This document shows positions 27,984 to 40,402 of a stretch of DNA of 64,000 nucleotides, piece by piece (positions within the stretch are counted from its first letter, which is position 1; each line of letters opens with the position of its first letter). Below the pieces are notes generated by a model. That model was not told the DNA's origin and did not search any database. It worked only from the letters and a program-made list of their open reading frames with translations. This DNA is from Lingula anatina. Its lineage: Eukaryota > Brachiopoda > Lingulata > Lingulida > Lingulidae. Made by a program: the position numbers and the translations under genes. The stretch is from contig NW_019774881.1 in assembly GCF_001039355.2 (NCBI RefSeq), positions 260,648 to 324,647 of the forward strand. The letters run 5' to 3'.

Positions 27984-30940
27984 GCTAATAATGGATTGCA
28001 GTTCACTTATTTAATTAAAGTAATTTGAATCGTAGAAGTGATATAAATCGTATTTCTATTAATCGCTTTCTTATTTTTTTTTCATAAATCACTGTATTAA
28101 ACAGATCACTGCTCTGTCACTGCGAAGTATTTGCGAGTTTTAATTTTATCCGGTTATCCAAGGATTAATTTGCTGTAACTATTTCATAAAATGGTATCTG
28201 ATACCAAGAATCGAAGAACAATGCGAATCATAGAACTATTCATGTATATTATATCATTTGCTAGTTGTATACAACTCATTATGATATGTGTCTAAAGCGA
28301 TACATTTATTTCACGTTTCTTTCTCAACTTAGTTTTCCGTCATTGATTTTTTTTATTGCAGATTCTTAGTTTTGTTAAAATAAAAAAGCACAGCGCTTTT
28401 ACGTATACCGTCCTACACTGCACTGTGAAGTAAGGCCCCTCTCTGTTAGTGTGCCATTGGGGATAGTGGGCACTAATGTCAGAGTATCATATGTTTAATA
28501 TTTTACCCGTGCTACCTCCGCTTCCTTCAATCACGACAACTCTCGCCCCACAGTGTATTTTTGTGATTCATCTCATCTACTAAATTGACGCACTGTAAGT
28601 TTTGCCGTCACCATACGTACGTCACGACTTATTTTCAAAGAGCTACATGAAATAACAAAGAAAGAAATGGTTGGCCATGAAATGGAAAGAAGGAAAAGGA
28701 CAAGAAAAGTAGTTATTGACAAACTATGATGATTAAGTGTTCACAAAAGCAGCAATACCAATGCTGTAAAGTTAATGACTTACGCTTTCACTAATAGCAG
28801 GTAATAACTAGAAAAGCACTCCGAGAGCGCAGACCCCCGCCAAGGCAGCGGATTTTGATTATTATTGATTATTGATTGATTATTGATACGGATCACCACC
28901 AAAAACTAATCATCTCTTCCTTGGCCCACTTCTGACAGTTCCTGAAAATTTCATCAAAAACGGTCTATGACGTTTTGAGTTATGTTGATGACAATTAAAC
29001 AAACAAACAGACAAACGGGTGAAAACATAACTTCCTTGGCGGAGGTAATTAAAAAGGAATCAAGTAAAAGGAAATGGAGTAATTGAGTGTAAGTTAAATT
29101 TCTTTAAGAGTCAACAAGTGTGGAATCTGTTTTAATGTTAGGAAAAGATGGATAGGGTTAAAGTCGGATACAGTTTTATGTGATAGGTTAATTTCACTAT
29201 AGGATGCATTTTGCTATCACCATCAACATGGTATGCAAAATGAGAATGGAAAATTTCTGATAATCATGCCATAGGCACTGGAAAGAAAAAACAATTAAAG
29301 GCGTGATCAGTGTGGGGAAATCCTGAAGGGCAGATATCAGTACAATTCATTATCAATTCCAATTAATTCCATTACTGGTCAATACGCTGTTATGATTCCG
29401 TATATGGTATTCTGATATAAATGATACATACCACAATTTGCTAACGCAGGTTTCCTTATAATTAAGACGAAAATGTGAAAAGTTCACTAATGATAATAGA
29501 TTCAATAATATCTTCCATGTTATGAATTTTCGTGAGTCTATAGTTTTTGTCATAATTAATGTTTTTAAATGGTTTATTAAAAAATAGAAAAAAAAGAGAC
29601 ATTAGTATAAAAAATAGATTTGCACATAAAATGGCTGTTGAAAATCACTGTGGACAGTTTTACTAGTTCAGTTTCCCTGAGAAATATTTGAACTTACATA
29701 GAACACAAATTCCTTTCAGTAAATATGTAACATATTTTGTCTCCCCGTGTGTGCCGCAATATTTCCATGGGAAGTTCGGAAGGCTAAATCGATGGCCCTA
29801 AACAAATAATTGGCAAATTGTGTTGTTACGCAGATGAAAATGAAATAAATTTCTTGATAAAATACACGAAGAGCACAGGGAACTTTTGCAAAATGATGCT
29901 ATCGGTCAATGCAAATATCTTCTAGAATTATGTGACCTGAAAACAACGAAGGATGTAGCTCATTATGCTGTATGTGTAATATTCATCAATAAATAATTTC
30001 AAACTAACTGCCACACAATTATAAAAAAATTGTTTCCCAAACCTAATTATGATGTTTTCTGTATAATCTTTTTGTGTAAACCTACTTCCAAATTGATATT
30101 GTAATTTTAGTGCCGTAGACATATAGAATAGGTTCTATACTCACTGGAAACTGTAATTGGAGCAAACTGAATGAATAATAATTATTACTTTTTTGTTGGG
30201 AAAATTACCAGTGAGCAGTAACAATGCTTTTTAGCTACATTTATTTTGAATGCAATCGACTCACGCGCTCACGTGTAAACCCACCTATTTTCACAGTTCC
30301 TCACAGTTGGTTGTTCAGTCTATAATCGATCTTTTCATGCTGTTTGTTTTTATCAAGCTGGACCATATTTGACATTCCGCACCCCGGAGTTTAGGCATTT
30401 GTACATTTAGAACTGAACCATAAGTCAGTTAGAAAAAATTGACTGAGTAGTTTAAATGAATAATAATTAACGTTAAGGTTAATTAGATAGGTGTGTGTGT
30501 GTGTACTTTGTGCCCCTTTGTGTATCAAAAACCAAATAGGAGTTTCATTTAGATAAAGGTGTTTCAGACATTAACAAAGAATGCATCACGTTTGAAAAAT
30601 GCGTGATGAGTTTAAAGACCAGACACTTGTATAATCATCGCATACGTTTGAGAACGCATGCATGTAGGTGAATATGACGTCAGTGCACGAAGTTATGTTC
30701 AGGTCATTCACTCATTATTAAGAGACCAGTGGTTCGTTAATGATCATTTTGGCAAGAATGAAGACGGATATTGTGACATTTTAACCCCCGTAATGATTAA
30801 ACTCGTCATTTTTACCGAAGAGTGCCCTTTACCTTTTAGTTGAGTGGTGTTATTAATAGCATGCAAATAAACTGACGTATGTAATTAAGTTCGAGTACTA
30901 GGTACATTGTGTAAGAAATAATCCATGCTGACGTTTTAGA
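27984..30940 (+). repeat. Direct duplicated block 3, copy B
   Basis: Partner of 25265-27982 with an inserted repeat at about 28808-29047, a short deletion near 29467 and scattered substitutions. Unique sequence resumes at the A run after 30940. Confidence 0.9.
28808..29047. mobile_element. Haplotype-specific dispersed repeat with CCGCCAAGG ends
   Basis: About 240 bp present only in copy B. It begins with AGAAAAGCACTCCGAGAGCG and CCCCGCCAAGG and ends in CCTTGGCGGAGGTAAT; AGGTAAT occurs at both edges, compatible with a short target duplication. Inside are ATTGATTATTGAT repeats and an ACAAACAAACAG tract. I recognise the CCTTGGCGGAGGT / ACTCCGAGAGCGCAGA sequence type as a repeat common in marine invertebrate genomes; its class (SINE or other) is not clear from this copy. 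Confidence 0.7.
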
Positions 30941-32059
30941 AAAAAAAAAAAAAAAGATTTCTAGTTTAGCTAATTTCATAATAATTGCATTTTAATGCCC
31001 TATTCATCCCCAGTAACTTCACCGCTGGTTTGGGTCTTTGTCTCCTCAAATATCATCAATCCAGTTTCTCATTTTGTTGAATGCGATTGTTTTAATTGCG
31101 ATCACACCTCATAAATGTAACTATTCACTTAGGGGAACCGTTCCAATGCCTGGGAACAGTTGATATGGAATGCTAATGCTGATGATAGCGTTCTAGGAAA
31201 ATTGCGAGTTTGACCCCAAGTCCTTACACTTAATTTTGTGGATAACTTCAGACTACTAAGCCTTCATGTGGATTTCAAACACTCCTCCAATATATTGACG
31301 GGGAGATGCGATAAGAAGCGACGTGGCCACCGTCTAAGCATATAGGAAAAAAAAGAGTTGACGCAAAAACCGATTCTTTTCTCAAAGCTAATAAATCTTA
31401 GATGTAGTCTAGGCTAGAGTTTGGTAGTTAACTGAATGGGGACTTTAAGACCTTCGTCTATAAATCGTTTTATTTGCGCAGAGTACTTTATGTAAGCGGT
31501 ACCATAATAACTGGACAATCAGAAAACCTTCAGGCCAATTATTACAACGAAATCGTAGAATGTATGTGTTTTTCTTAAATTCTTAATTTACATGGAGAGA
31601 GAGAGAAAGGAGAGAACAGTGATTTCCAGTATTGGTGGTATCGACAAAACCTTTTAATAAAAGAATACCACTGATAATATCTACCATACAATACACCAGT
31701 TTTAAAGTAAAGTGAAGAAATATTAACGTTATTCTATCAAATTTATTAAAAGAATCGTACCAAAGCACTCATATTTAATTTCACGTCCTTCTTCATACAA
31801 TTCATAGAGAGGAGATGGCTTATATACCAGCTGTGTTAGCTGTCTACCGGACTCACATTTTTAGCCCATCAATGTGTCTTCCTTGCCCTCTGGCAAGCTC
31901 CACCGCATGATTTGTATACGTTTTTCTTCAGCAAATGACTTTCCCAATTGGCGTAATTTCCTCCGAGAGACGCCATTGTCGCATGATATGATTTACGTGC
32001 ATTTTGTTTCTCTTGGCAATTTTGCTGCTAGAAACGTTAAACAGATTTATACTACAGAA

Positions 32060-32155
32060 ACATACACATATACATACGCACACACACTAAAACACTAACA
32101 CACACACACACATACACACACACACACACAAAGGGAGTAAGAGAGAGAGAGAGTA
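32060..32155. repeat. CA/GA compound microsatellite
   Basis: Runs of ACACAC and GAGAGA interrupted by CATACA words. Confidence 0.85.
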
Positions 32156-34389
32156 GTAGTATTCTGAAACATTAAGTCTAAGTAGCAAAGTAGAGCCACG
32201 TGAGGTTATGCACTTTTTACATGGTATGTTACATGTTCAGGAATTTTCAGACCCCGTCAACCTCCTGATTTCAGCCCTTTGATTATCAGCCCTTCACACT
32301 CACAATACCAAAAATATTTGTAGCTCAACCACGGGAGACTTCATTTTTGCTAGTTCCATGAGTTATGTCTGTTCTGTCAGTGCAAAATTTCTTAATTAAT
32401 GGACAGTCGTACAACAAAAGACTTGGTTGGTGATTTTTGTTTGCATTTATTAAACTTCACCATGAGTAGATCCGCAATAATTCCCAGTGAAATATATTTG
32501 ATCTTTAACGTATTATTTGTCTTACTTGGTTCTTAGTTTGGAAATATCTAAAATAATTTAAACATCATTTTAATGAAGTTGGAGGGTGGAGTCGGAAACA
32601 ATTCACAGATTTAGCTTAAGGCCTTCTCCCTCCAGCCAAATGAAATTATATAAGAAAATAAACTTATGTAAAAACCATTGCCCGTAAGATATTTCAGATA
32701 TTTTCCATCACGCTAGTGTCCTAGTGTTATGAAACGGTATGCGACCGTTCTCGCAAGAATTAAGTCCTTCCGTTTTAGATTCGAGTTCTCTCGGTGCATT
32801 TAACCTATTTGTCACTGGCAATCAACCGCAAGTTTTCAAAGCAATTAAATTTGTTTATTGCACAAATGCCATGTGTTTTGATGAAATATAGGGAATAACT
32901 GATGTTGTTCGCTAGTTCTAAAAATGTAAATCTTGTTTGGCTTACCCTCCTGGAATAGAAACAAAAGGAATGTTGCAAACGATTAACTTGGTGTTATACA
33001 AACAAATAAGGACATTAAGAAATTACAAAAGAAAAAAAAAAATCAAAGAAAGAAAGAAAGAAAGATGAAAAACAAACGAAAAAGTTTTGATCTATTAAAG
33101 AAATAACAAACAATATACATAAATTTTTTTGACAGGAACATTTATATTATATATTAAAAATCATACAAAGTGCCATATTGTGTCACCCAGATGGCTCATT
33201 TTTCAAATGGCAATGACATTAGTAAATGTACATGGCAGCATCTGGGTTACATCATTCTAAAAATAAAGTCAGTACTTATAGATCTATATATAACAGTTAA
33301 GACTTCTAAACTTTCCATAACTGGCATTAGGATTTAGAAGCCAAATACAGATATAACTGCAAAACCTGGGTTCAGGAATGAATTCTTTTGTCAGTTGATT
33401 ATCTTTGTAATTTGATAAGTGCTACCTAAGAATATTGTGACATGTCTCGTTAAAGTCCTGAGGAATTCACTGTTAGTGATATACGTGTAAGTTACGTACG
33501 CTATGAAAAGTACAAATAAATAAAGTGAAGACGTTTACATGAGTAAAGGAAACCGCAAAAATGAATCCAATTGCGTTTGCTTCCTTGAACAATAAGCAAA
33601 CATTTGTAAAAATAATGCGTGGGATACAGCCTGTAATGTATCATGTTTTCACAAAACGAATGTGCAAATAAATACTTATGTAAACAATAGAGAGGTATGC
33701 AAAATTACAACGCTAAAACATTTCTCTTGAAAGTGCCGTGGTAACACTACAATTTAAGGATAGTAACTTTCTCTAAACTGTATAGCAGAACGTACAAGGG
33801 AAGGTTTCTTACTTTGTTGCCAAGGATAATGTCAGCAACACTGTTGGGTATTTAGATTAATGGTCAAGCACGTCTTCTTTACCATCTGCCACATTGGCAC
33901 AAGGTGAAAAATAAGGTGAGTTTACAGTCGAACGCTAAAAATGAAACAGTAAAGATGCGTACTTATGAGTGCGTGGGGTAATTATTCTTACACGCCGGTG
34001 TAAAAGTAAGAACTCATGCTGCCAACTCTATGATGAAGTCAAGAACGTGGCAAACATAAATTCTAGAGGTAAAGATACTTTACTCAGGTGATAGTGAAAG
34101 AAAGGTCGAACATATAAGGCCCCATTTACGCGTGCTCGCGCGCGTCTGCGTGTGCAGAAGCTCAACTTCTGTCCAATAGCAAGTATTGGGTACGTATGCA
34201 TAAAATCCTTCAGCAAAAATGCAAACTAGTTTACAAAGGTACATAAAACCATACCCGTATAAATGTGTCACCATGCACAGGAATGGATAAAAATCACCAT
34301 TCCAGCTGTACAGCTTGGTAAACATTATGACAATAAACATGTACAAATTTACAATACATGAGGACATTTGCAAAAATATATACAATATA

Positions 34390-37300
34390 TTACTTCTTAT
34401 TCAAAAGTTTTTCATTTTTGTCCAGACATTTGCAGAAGGCATCTGGGCAATAACTGGGTATATTAGAACAATTGATTTGGCACCAATAGTCTGCAAGAGG
34501 TGATTTAAACGTGGGTAAACCAACGGCTTTGTAGCAATCCGGTTCTGCTGGAGTTGTTGGGGCCGGTGTAGTGGTAGTGGTATAATACCCCGGGAACACC
34601 TTCTCGCGACACACGCACCATTGGTTGTGCTCACGGCACCCATACCGGCTCCAGCAGTGGTTCTTGCAGTACTGCACAGAGTGGGCCGTGCCTCGCTGGT
34701 AAAGGAACGGTTCTGTTGGCCACGGATGACATGTGTCGTAGAGTTCATCTTTCAGACGCTCGGACACGGAGGCGCACATGCAATACCGGGTGTCACAAGA
34801 GTCAACGGTACACTGGTCGCGGCAGAAGAGCCAGGAGCCCGCGGTGTCTCGCTGACCCAGTCGCGGGATGCCCACACAGCCAGACTTGCTGTTCGGGTCG
34901 CTCATTTGGCTCTGAAACTGGCTCCATTGTTTCGAATCGGTGATGGCAACGTCGGCGCAGTTGATGAAAGTTTCCTGTTTGCCACATCCGCTGCATCCCT
35001 CACCAGTTTCGAAGTCGTAGTCCCAGTTGTTGCCTGTAATATTATTAAGTAAAAAAATATAACGGCAAAATTCAACACAATTCTACGAACTTATCAAAAG
35101 GAAGACCTATGAATGATTTGTTTCAGTCAGGCATGTGGTCACACCCATGCATTTTTCTGCGTCACATTGAATGTTTTCATTTTATAGGCATGTTTGGCAT
35201 ATCATCACACTCGAGTTCTCATTGTCACGCTCAAAACATTTTTCATCCTGTTCTAACTTCCAAATAAGTTTTATCGGCACAAACTCCGTGGGACTACTAG
35301 GGTTTGCTACCTATGGAGTGCTTAAGCCTGTTTAACAAAATAAGTGTAGCCCGAAAATTGGCCAAATGTTTAAACCACAATTTCAGTCTATTTGACAAGA
35401 TGAATGAGTGTAGTTCAATGAAATGGGATATAGTGCTTGTTTTATTAGACCATATCTAATGTTTTAGACCAACACTTTTATTTACCAGGATTAGCACGAA
35501 ATTTTTTGACTAAATCTTCAGACCAATGTTAAGTTCATTTGTGAATCATCAATCAGTTGCGGCAGTTCGTACCGGGAAAGATTGCCAAATCTTGAAGAAA
35601 ACACGACTTTTGACTAAAGCGAAGCTGACTGGCAAACGAAGCACCAGCTACCAAAGGCCAGCTAGTAAACTTGTGCAAAACTTCTCGCTGGACAGTACAG
35701 AAAAGTTCATTACAGAATAGGCCAAAGAAATTTCCGTGCATATCTAGTGGAAAATCAATCTGTGGACTTGGTGGATGGAGTCACGAGGTGCATGCACTGC
35801 CAAACCACAACACGGCATTGAAAATGTTCTATTAACGCCATCCAATTAGCGATTAATTCTAACAGACGAAGTTATCATGCGATGATGGCAATAAAGGATT
35901 ATCTTATAGCCTAGCACGTCTTATGATCGTTCAAACATAGATATGATAAAACATCCCTTTATAACATATTCACTGAGGTACACTGAGGTTAAAGCACAAT
36001 AAACACGCCCTTGCGCTTCATCAAGGGATGACCAAATCTCTTACGTGCCCAAAAAACATATACTATTAATCAGAGAGGCATAAGCATGCCCTTGGCAAAA
36101 TGTCAAGTTTGCAGCAATATTGCAGCAATACTGCTGCAAACTAAAAGTTTGCGGCAACGATTTTATATAAGTTTACATGGAACATTTTATTGCTGCTAAT
36201 TTGCTGTAATATTGCGGCAAATTTGCCGCAAATTTGCAAGAAGGAACAGCAGTTTCCAACAAATTTGCTGCAAATATGCAGCAGGTCTGATATCTTGCTA
36301 AGGTAGGCAACAGTTACAGGATCTGACTTATGCCATGGCAGATATCGAGAGCAAAATGTCATAAGTGTCATTCATGACGTACGCCTATAAATTCCATATA
36401 CTTTCTATTAGAAATCTTCCAGCTGTTACGAAATTATATTGGAGTCTTTCATATATCCTCCAGAAGATCTGTTGTAAGGAGCACAAGATACACCTTATCT
36501 TATTCTTTTGTTCTGTACATTCGCCGTGGTTTAAGTGGCATCCACTTGTATTTTTCACTCTTGTTGAGGCATGGAGCTACTCGGCGAATACCGAAAACAA
36601 AAGACTCGGGTAAGGGATAACCCGCGTTGATTTTTAACGCCCCCGTGCGTGCGTTTGAGGTATTAATAATTGCATGTACTGTGACTCTACTTACGTCCTC
36701 TATGAACACGTACTGTTGTTTCCTCAGCATGGATGATTTGGTAAAACTTATCTTCCATAGGCTCTACGCATGCAGTATTTGCCAAAACAATAAACACCCA
36801 AGCAAAATCTACTTAACATTAGAAACTATCATTTCAAATTGCGTGATTACGTCGGAGGCGTGTCACTTGCGTTGAGAAGTGCGACGATCACATCTGGCGA
36901 AAATAAGTTTGCATTCATGAAGGAAATGATGCAGGGTTTCTCAACATGTTACAGGCCCACTCACAAATAAACCCCCACGATTTGAAAGAAAAACGGTCAC
37001 GTTTAATAAAGTACTAAATATTATTATTATAAGTAGTAGTATTTTGCTACTTATGGAAGGTACACTTTAAAACACTACAAATTGTTATAATTCTAAAAAT
37101 GACAACGAGAACATTTGAGCTGACGGGTACATTCTAAAATACATTTCCAAAACCCGAGTTAAAATTGAAATGTAGTAGATACCTACATTTTGTAAAATCG
37201 TAAAACTAAACAAAAGTTGACAGTGCTCAGTGAATAAAAGTGTATGAGGATGTTGCAGTTTTGGCACTTTCAATTTCTGAGCATTTCGTTGTTTATAAAA

Positions 37301-40300
37301 TTGTTTGCTTTGTTTTGGTAAAAGATGTGGTCAAGATTTTGTTATCTAAAATGTACTATGTATTATCCATAATATCAGGCCTAAATTTGAAGTAGGAAAA
37401 TACAAAGAAAAGTTTAAAGCAGTGACAGCTCAGATTTTAGCCCTACTGTTAAACAGCAATTACTTATGCAAGTACACTAAATGTCTTGTTATAATAAGGC
37501 GCCTGTCTGACAACAAGGGGCACAGGATTTTGTGGCAAGACCCGGAATACAAATGTAACTACTCTGCTATATATATATAGACCCACCTGCCGTATATTTC
37601 CATTGCAGAACGCATTGTTTCTCGCACACCACGTCCTCTGGGAGTTTCAGAAGGACAGTGAAGTTATGGCTCCATGGCGTATACATGGGTATGTGCCAGC
37701 GAGTGCCTGTGCCGTCGGCTAAGGACAGGGGGTGCCTGAAACAGCCAAACTACGTGAATTATGATATCGGATTTACCTATCTTTACAACCCTATATATTT
37801 ACAGTTTATCGGAAGTGAAGGGATAACAGTGTAAAGGCGTCTGGTGTGGAAGTACACTGTAGTATTGCAAGGACCCCCTACGTCTGTGCTGTACCAAAAA
37901 GTATTAAAAAGTGAAAATTTAGGGTTAAGACAATGAAATAGTATAACTAGGAAAAAATGCTGGTATACGCTAAGTGACCTTATAACGAAGTTGGATGATC
38001 TATCCATTATTAATCGTAGGGTACAATTCCGTGTTGTTTATTTTCAAACGCCGCTTCAAGCTACTCGCTAGCAGATATTCTACAATTAAAAATTAAATAC
38101 AACCACCTAGCGCCAAATGTCTTATGTATTTCTGTGTAATCTTTTTCAGATGTAAAAGTCTTAAAATACAGAATGTGTTACGAGTATACAGGTAGTTAAT
38201 GGTACAGGCATTTGTCAAAAAAATATAAAAAAGGGTTTGAAATGTTTAAAAATAGACATCATATCTTTAGTGCAAGGAGCAGGAAGATCAGCTTGTAATC
38301 ATAACATCGAACATCGAATATTTTTACCTGTCTAGACACTCCTGAGTCACGCGGCGGTTGAAATTGTCGTTGGGACAGATGCGGAACTCAAAGTGACCCT
38401 TGTGGTTGGTGGTCAGCCTGATGTGGACCTTGATTACGTCACCGCGTTGGTAACGTCTGGCGGCAATTTTTGGGACGTAAATCCCATAGGGTGGCTGATT
38501 CAAGTAGGGTCCGCCGTACGCGTCCCCGCAGGCGCCGCATTTGCCTCCGTTGGTGTCCCACTGCATCTGTAACATGGGAATACTTGTGACTTACATATTT
38601 AGTCTCGGTTGTGGTTTTGTCAGAAGATAATTAGCAAGTTCTTAGTTGACAAAATTGAATATCAGAAATTATTTTCATACGTTATTGAGCACTAAAATAA
38701 TGAAATCAAGAAATAATTCTATACCTTAAGTCAATGGAGGGGAGCTTTTCGGCTCGCATGTTACGCGTAACATTACATTTTCACGCTATTACATTTTTCA
38801 CAGTCATTTCAGCTTGGTTGACGTGCCGTTGCTAATTGTGAATAATTGTGACACATGTACGTGTACTTTTTTCGATGCAGAGCTGGTTTGTTATTATTTC
38901 ACTTTCCACTGGGATTAACCCGACAAAGGACACGGTCTTTTCACCCCCCCCCCCCCCNNNNNNNNNNNNNNNNNNNNNNNNNAAAAGCACAAAACGTTAC
39001 ATAACGTTACCATAACGTTACTACAAAGTTTTTTTTTGGTTATATAATCATTATGGGTAAGTTTTAATAACGCTCTGTGTTTGTTCAGCATTAAGTGTAA
39101 AATGAAATCTATGCCGCTGGCGACACACGTATACCGCCCCCTAATATGGCCTTAATCGGACTAGGCCAATACCAACTACCCAAAAACATAACGATCGCTT
39201 ATTCGGTGCAATTATGAATCGCTTTACAATCATATAAGCGATTGTTTTTGTTTGAATAGATTTAATTTTGTCATAATGTCGACTGAAGGTTTCTGGGATT
39301 ACAGAACTTCTATTACTCTTTCCGCACTCATACAAGTCGTTACCAAACAACTCTTTTACTGTATTAACCGAAAGCAGCTAAACCTGGTTGTGCTCCTCCT
39401 ATGAAAGTCTGTGAGGAGCATACAAGGTTTCTCATCAGCCGCCGCCAGGCCAGAAAATAGGCAATTGCTCCTTTTTAACCGTTCTGTCCATTTCTGACGA
39501 AGAATGTCGTAAATCACATGTATATGACGTTTATTAGGACTAGTTCAAACTCATTGCCTCCTACACACAGACAATCACCGCTTGCTTCTTGCAATTATGA
39601 ATCGTTTATTAACGACCCTATTATAAGAGGCCTGTTTTATATAGAGACGGCTAAAGTAAGTTTTAGGGCAAAAACGATAGCCTACTTAGACTTACTGAAC
39701 TAAGAGGAATTTGGCAAGAATCTAAAATGTCTATTTTCTCTCTTTTTTTGTTTTCAGTTAATCAGTTTGACCAAACTAATCATCCTGACGAAACATTTTG
39801 CTCTTTGTAGTGTCTTAGACCCCATTTCCATACCTAGATCGATCTAGCAAGATCGACCCATCTCCGAGGGGTTTCTCGCTAATTTCCTTTTAGTTTAAGC
39901 GGTTTAGATGACTGGAACGTCTACTGAAGCTGCTAAACTATAGTTAATTGTCCCCTCATAGCTTCAGTAAGCGAGTCAGGCATCAGAGCCGCTTAAGCTG
40001 AAAGCAATTTAGCGAGAACCCCTCGGAGATGGGTCCTGCTAGATCGATCTAGGTATGGGAACGGGCTCTTAAGCCTATTTACTTATGTCTAACACATCTT
40101 TGGTGGGCCAGTTATATTCAAAAGTCTACGGACCATTAACACTGGGTTGAGTTTTAGCAGTCTATGCTGAGTCTAAGAAGTTTAACTGCAGTTGTCTTTT
40201 ATGCAACAGGCCCCGGCTACTGTCCATGATATCTTTTACTCACCCCTAAACCGCCGCAGTTGAGTTCATTGTCACTGTAGTTTGGGTTGACATCATACCC

Positions 40301-40402
40301 TAGTCGCCACATGCTGGACCTGCCTGCCGGGTTCAGCAACATGCCGTGGCCGTCCACTGCGGACGACAGCGATACAACAGCCATCACAATCCTCAGCAAC
40401 AT
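34390..40402 (-). CDS. Secreted AA15-type lytic polysaccharide monooxygenase with three six-cysteine modules
   Basis: Four minus-strand exons join in frame: 40244-40402, 38328-38566, 37587-37735 and 34390-35033, giving 396 residues. Residues 1-18 are a signal peptide; cleavage exposes His19 (HGMLLNPAGRSSMWR), the N-terminal copper ligand of the histidine brace. The second ligand is probably His108 in LTTNHKGHFEF. Further AA15 marks are NELNCGG, GGKCGACGD and GCGKQETFINCADVAI (to about residue 212). Family knowledge: AA15 LPMOs oxidatively cleave chitin or cellulose in invertebrate digestion or cuticle remodelling. After the catalytic module come three cysteine modules (Cys235-269, 284-324, 349-385), the last two separated by a Thr/Pro linker (residues 334-346). 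The introns hold a MITE and a 25-N gap. Confidence 0.9.
36098..36300. repeat. TTGCTGCAAA-rich inverted/tandem repeat
   Basis: Variants of TTGCTGCAA, TTGCAGCAA and TTTGCCGCAAA occur repeatedly on both strands within about 200 bp of LPMO intron 3, producing many self-complementary segments. No flanking duplication could be defined. Confidence 0.6.
38958..38982. other. 25-base assembly gap of unknown size
   Basis: A run of 25 N follows a C homopolymer inside intron 1 of the LPMO gene, probably a sequencing failure in the poly-C tract. Confidence 0.95.
39821..40066. mobile_element. MITE with long terminal inverted repeats, related to 6302-6468
   Basis: About 246 bp in intron 1 of the LPMO gene. 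Left arm 39821-39885 and right arm 40006-40064 are inverted copies about 60 bp long, sharing ATACCTAGATCGATCTAGCA and CATCTCCGAGGGG. The ends and the GATCGATCTA core resemble the element at 6302-6468. Flanks TCTTAGAC (39813-39820) and TCTTAAGC (40067-40074) could be a decayed 8-bp target duplication. Confidence 0.75.

Larger units (their letters stand above)
23907..34389. other. Long intergenic region with allelic duplication and small repeats
   Basis: About 10.5 kb without a supported gene. It contains block 3 in two copies, an A homopolymer at 30939-30955, a CA/GA microsatellite region at about 32060-32155 and an AAAG run at about 33047-33064. Reading frames in it lack domain-like composition or are not conserved between copies, apart from one invariant stretch noted as a finding. 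Confidence 0.5.
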
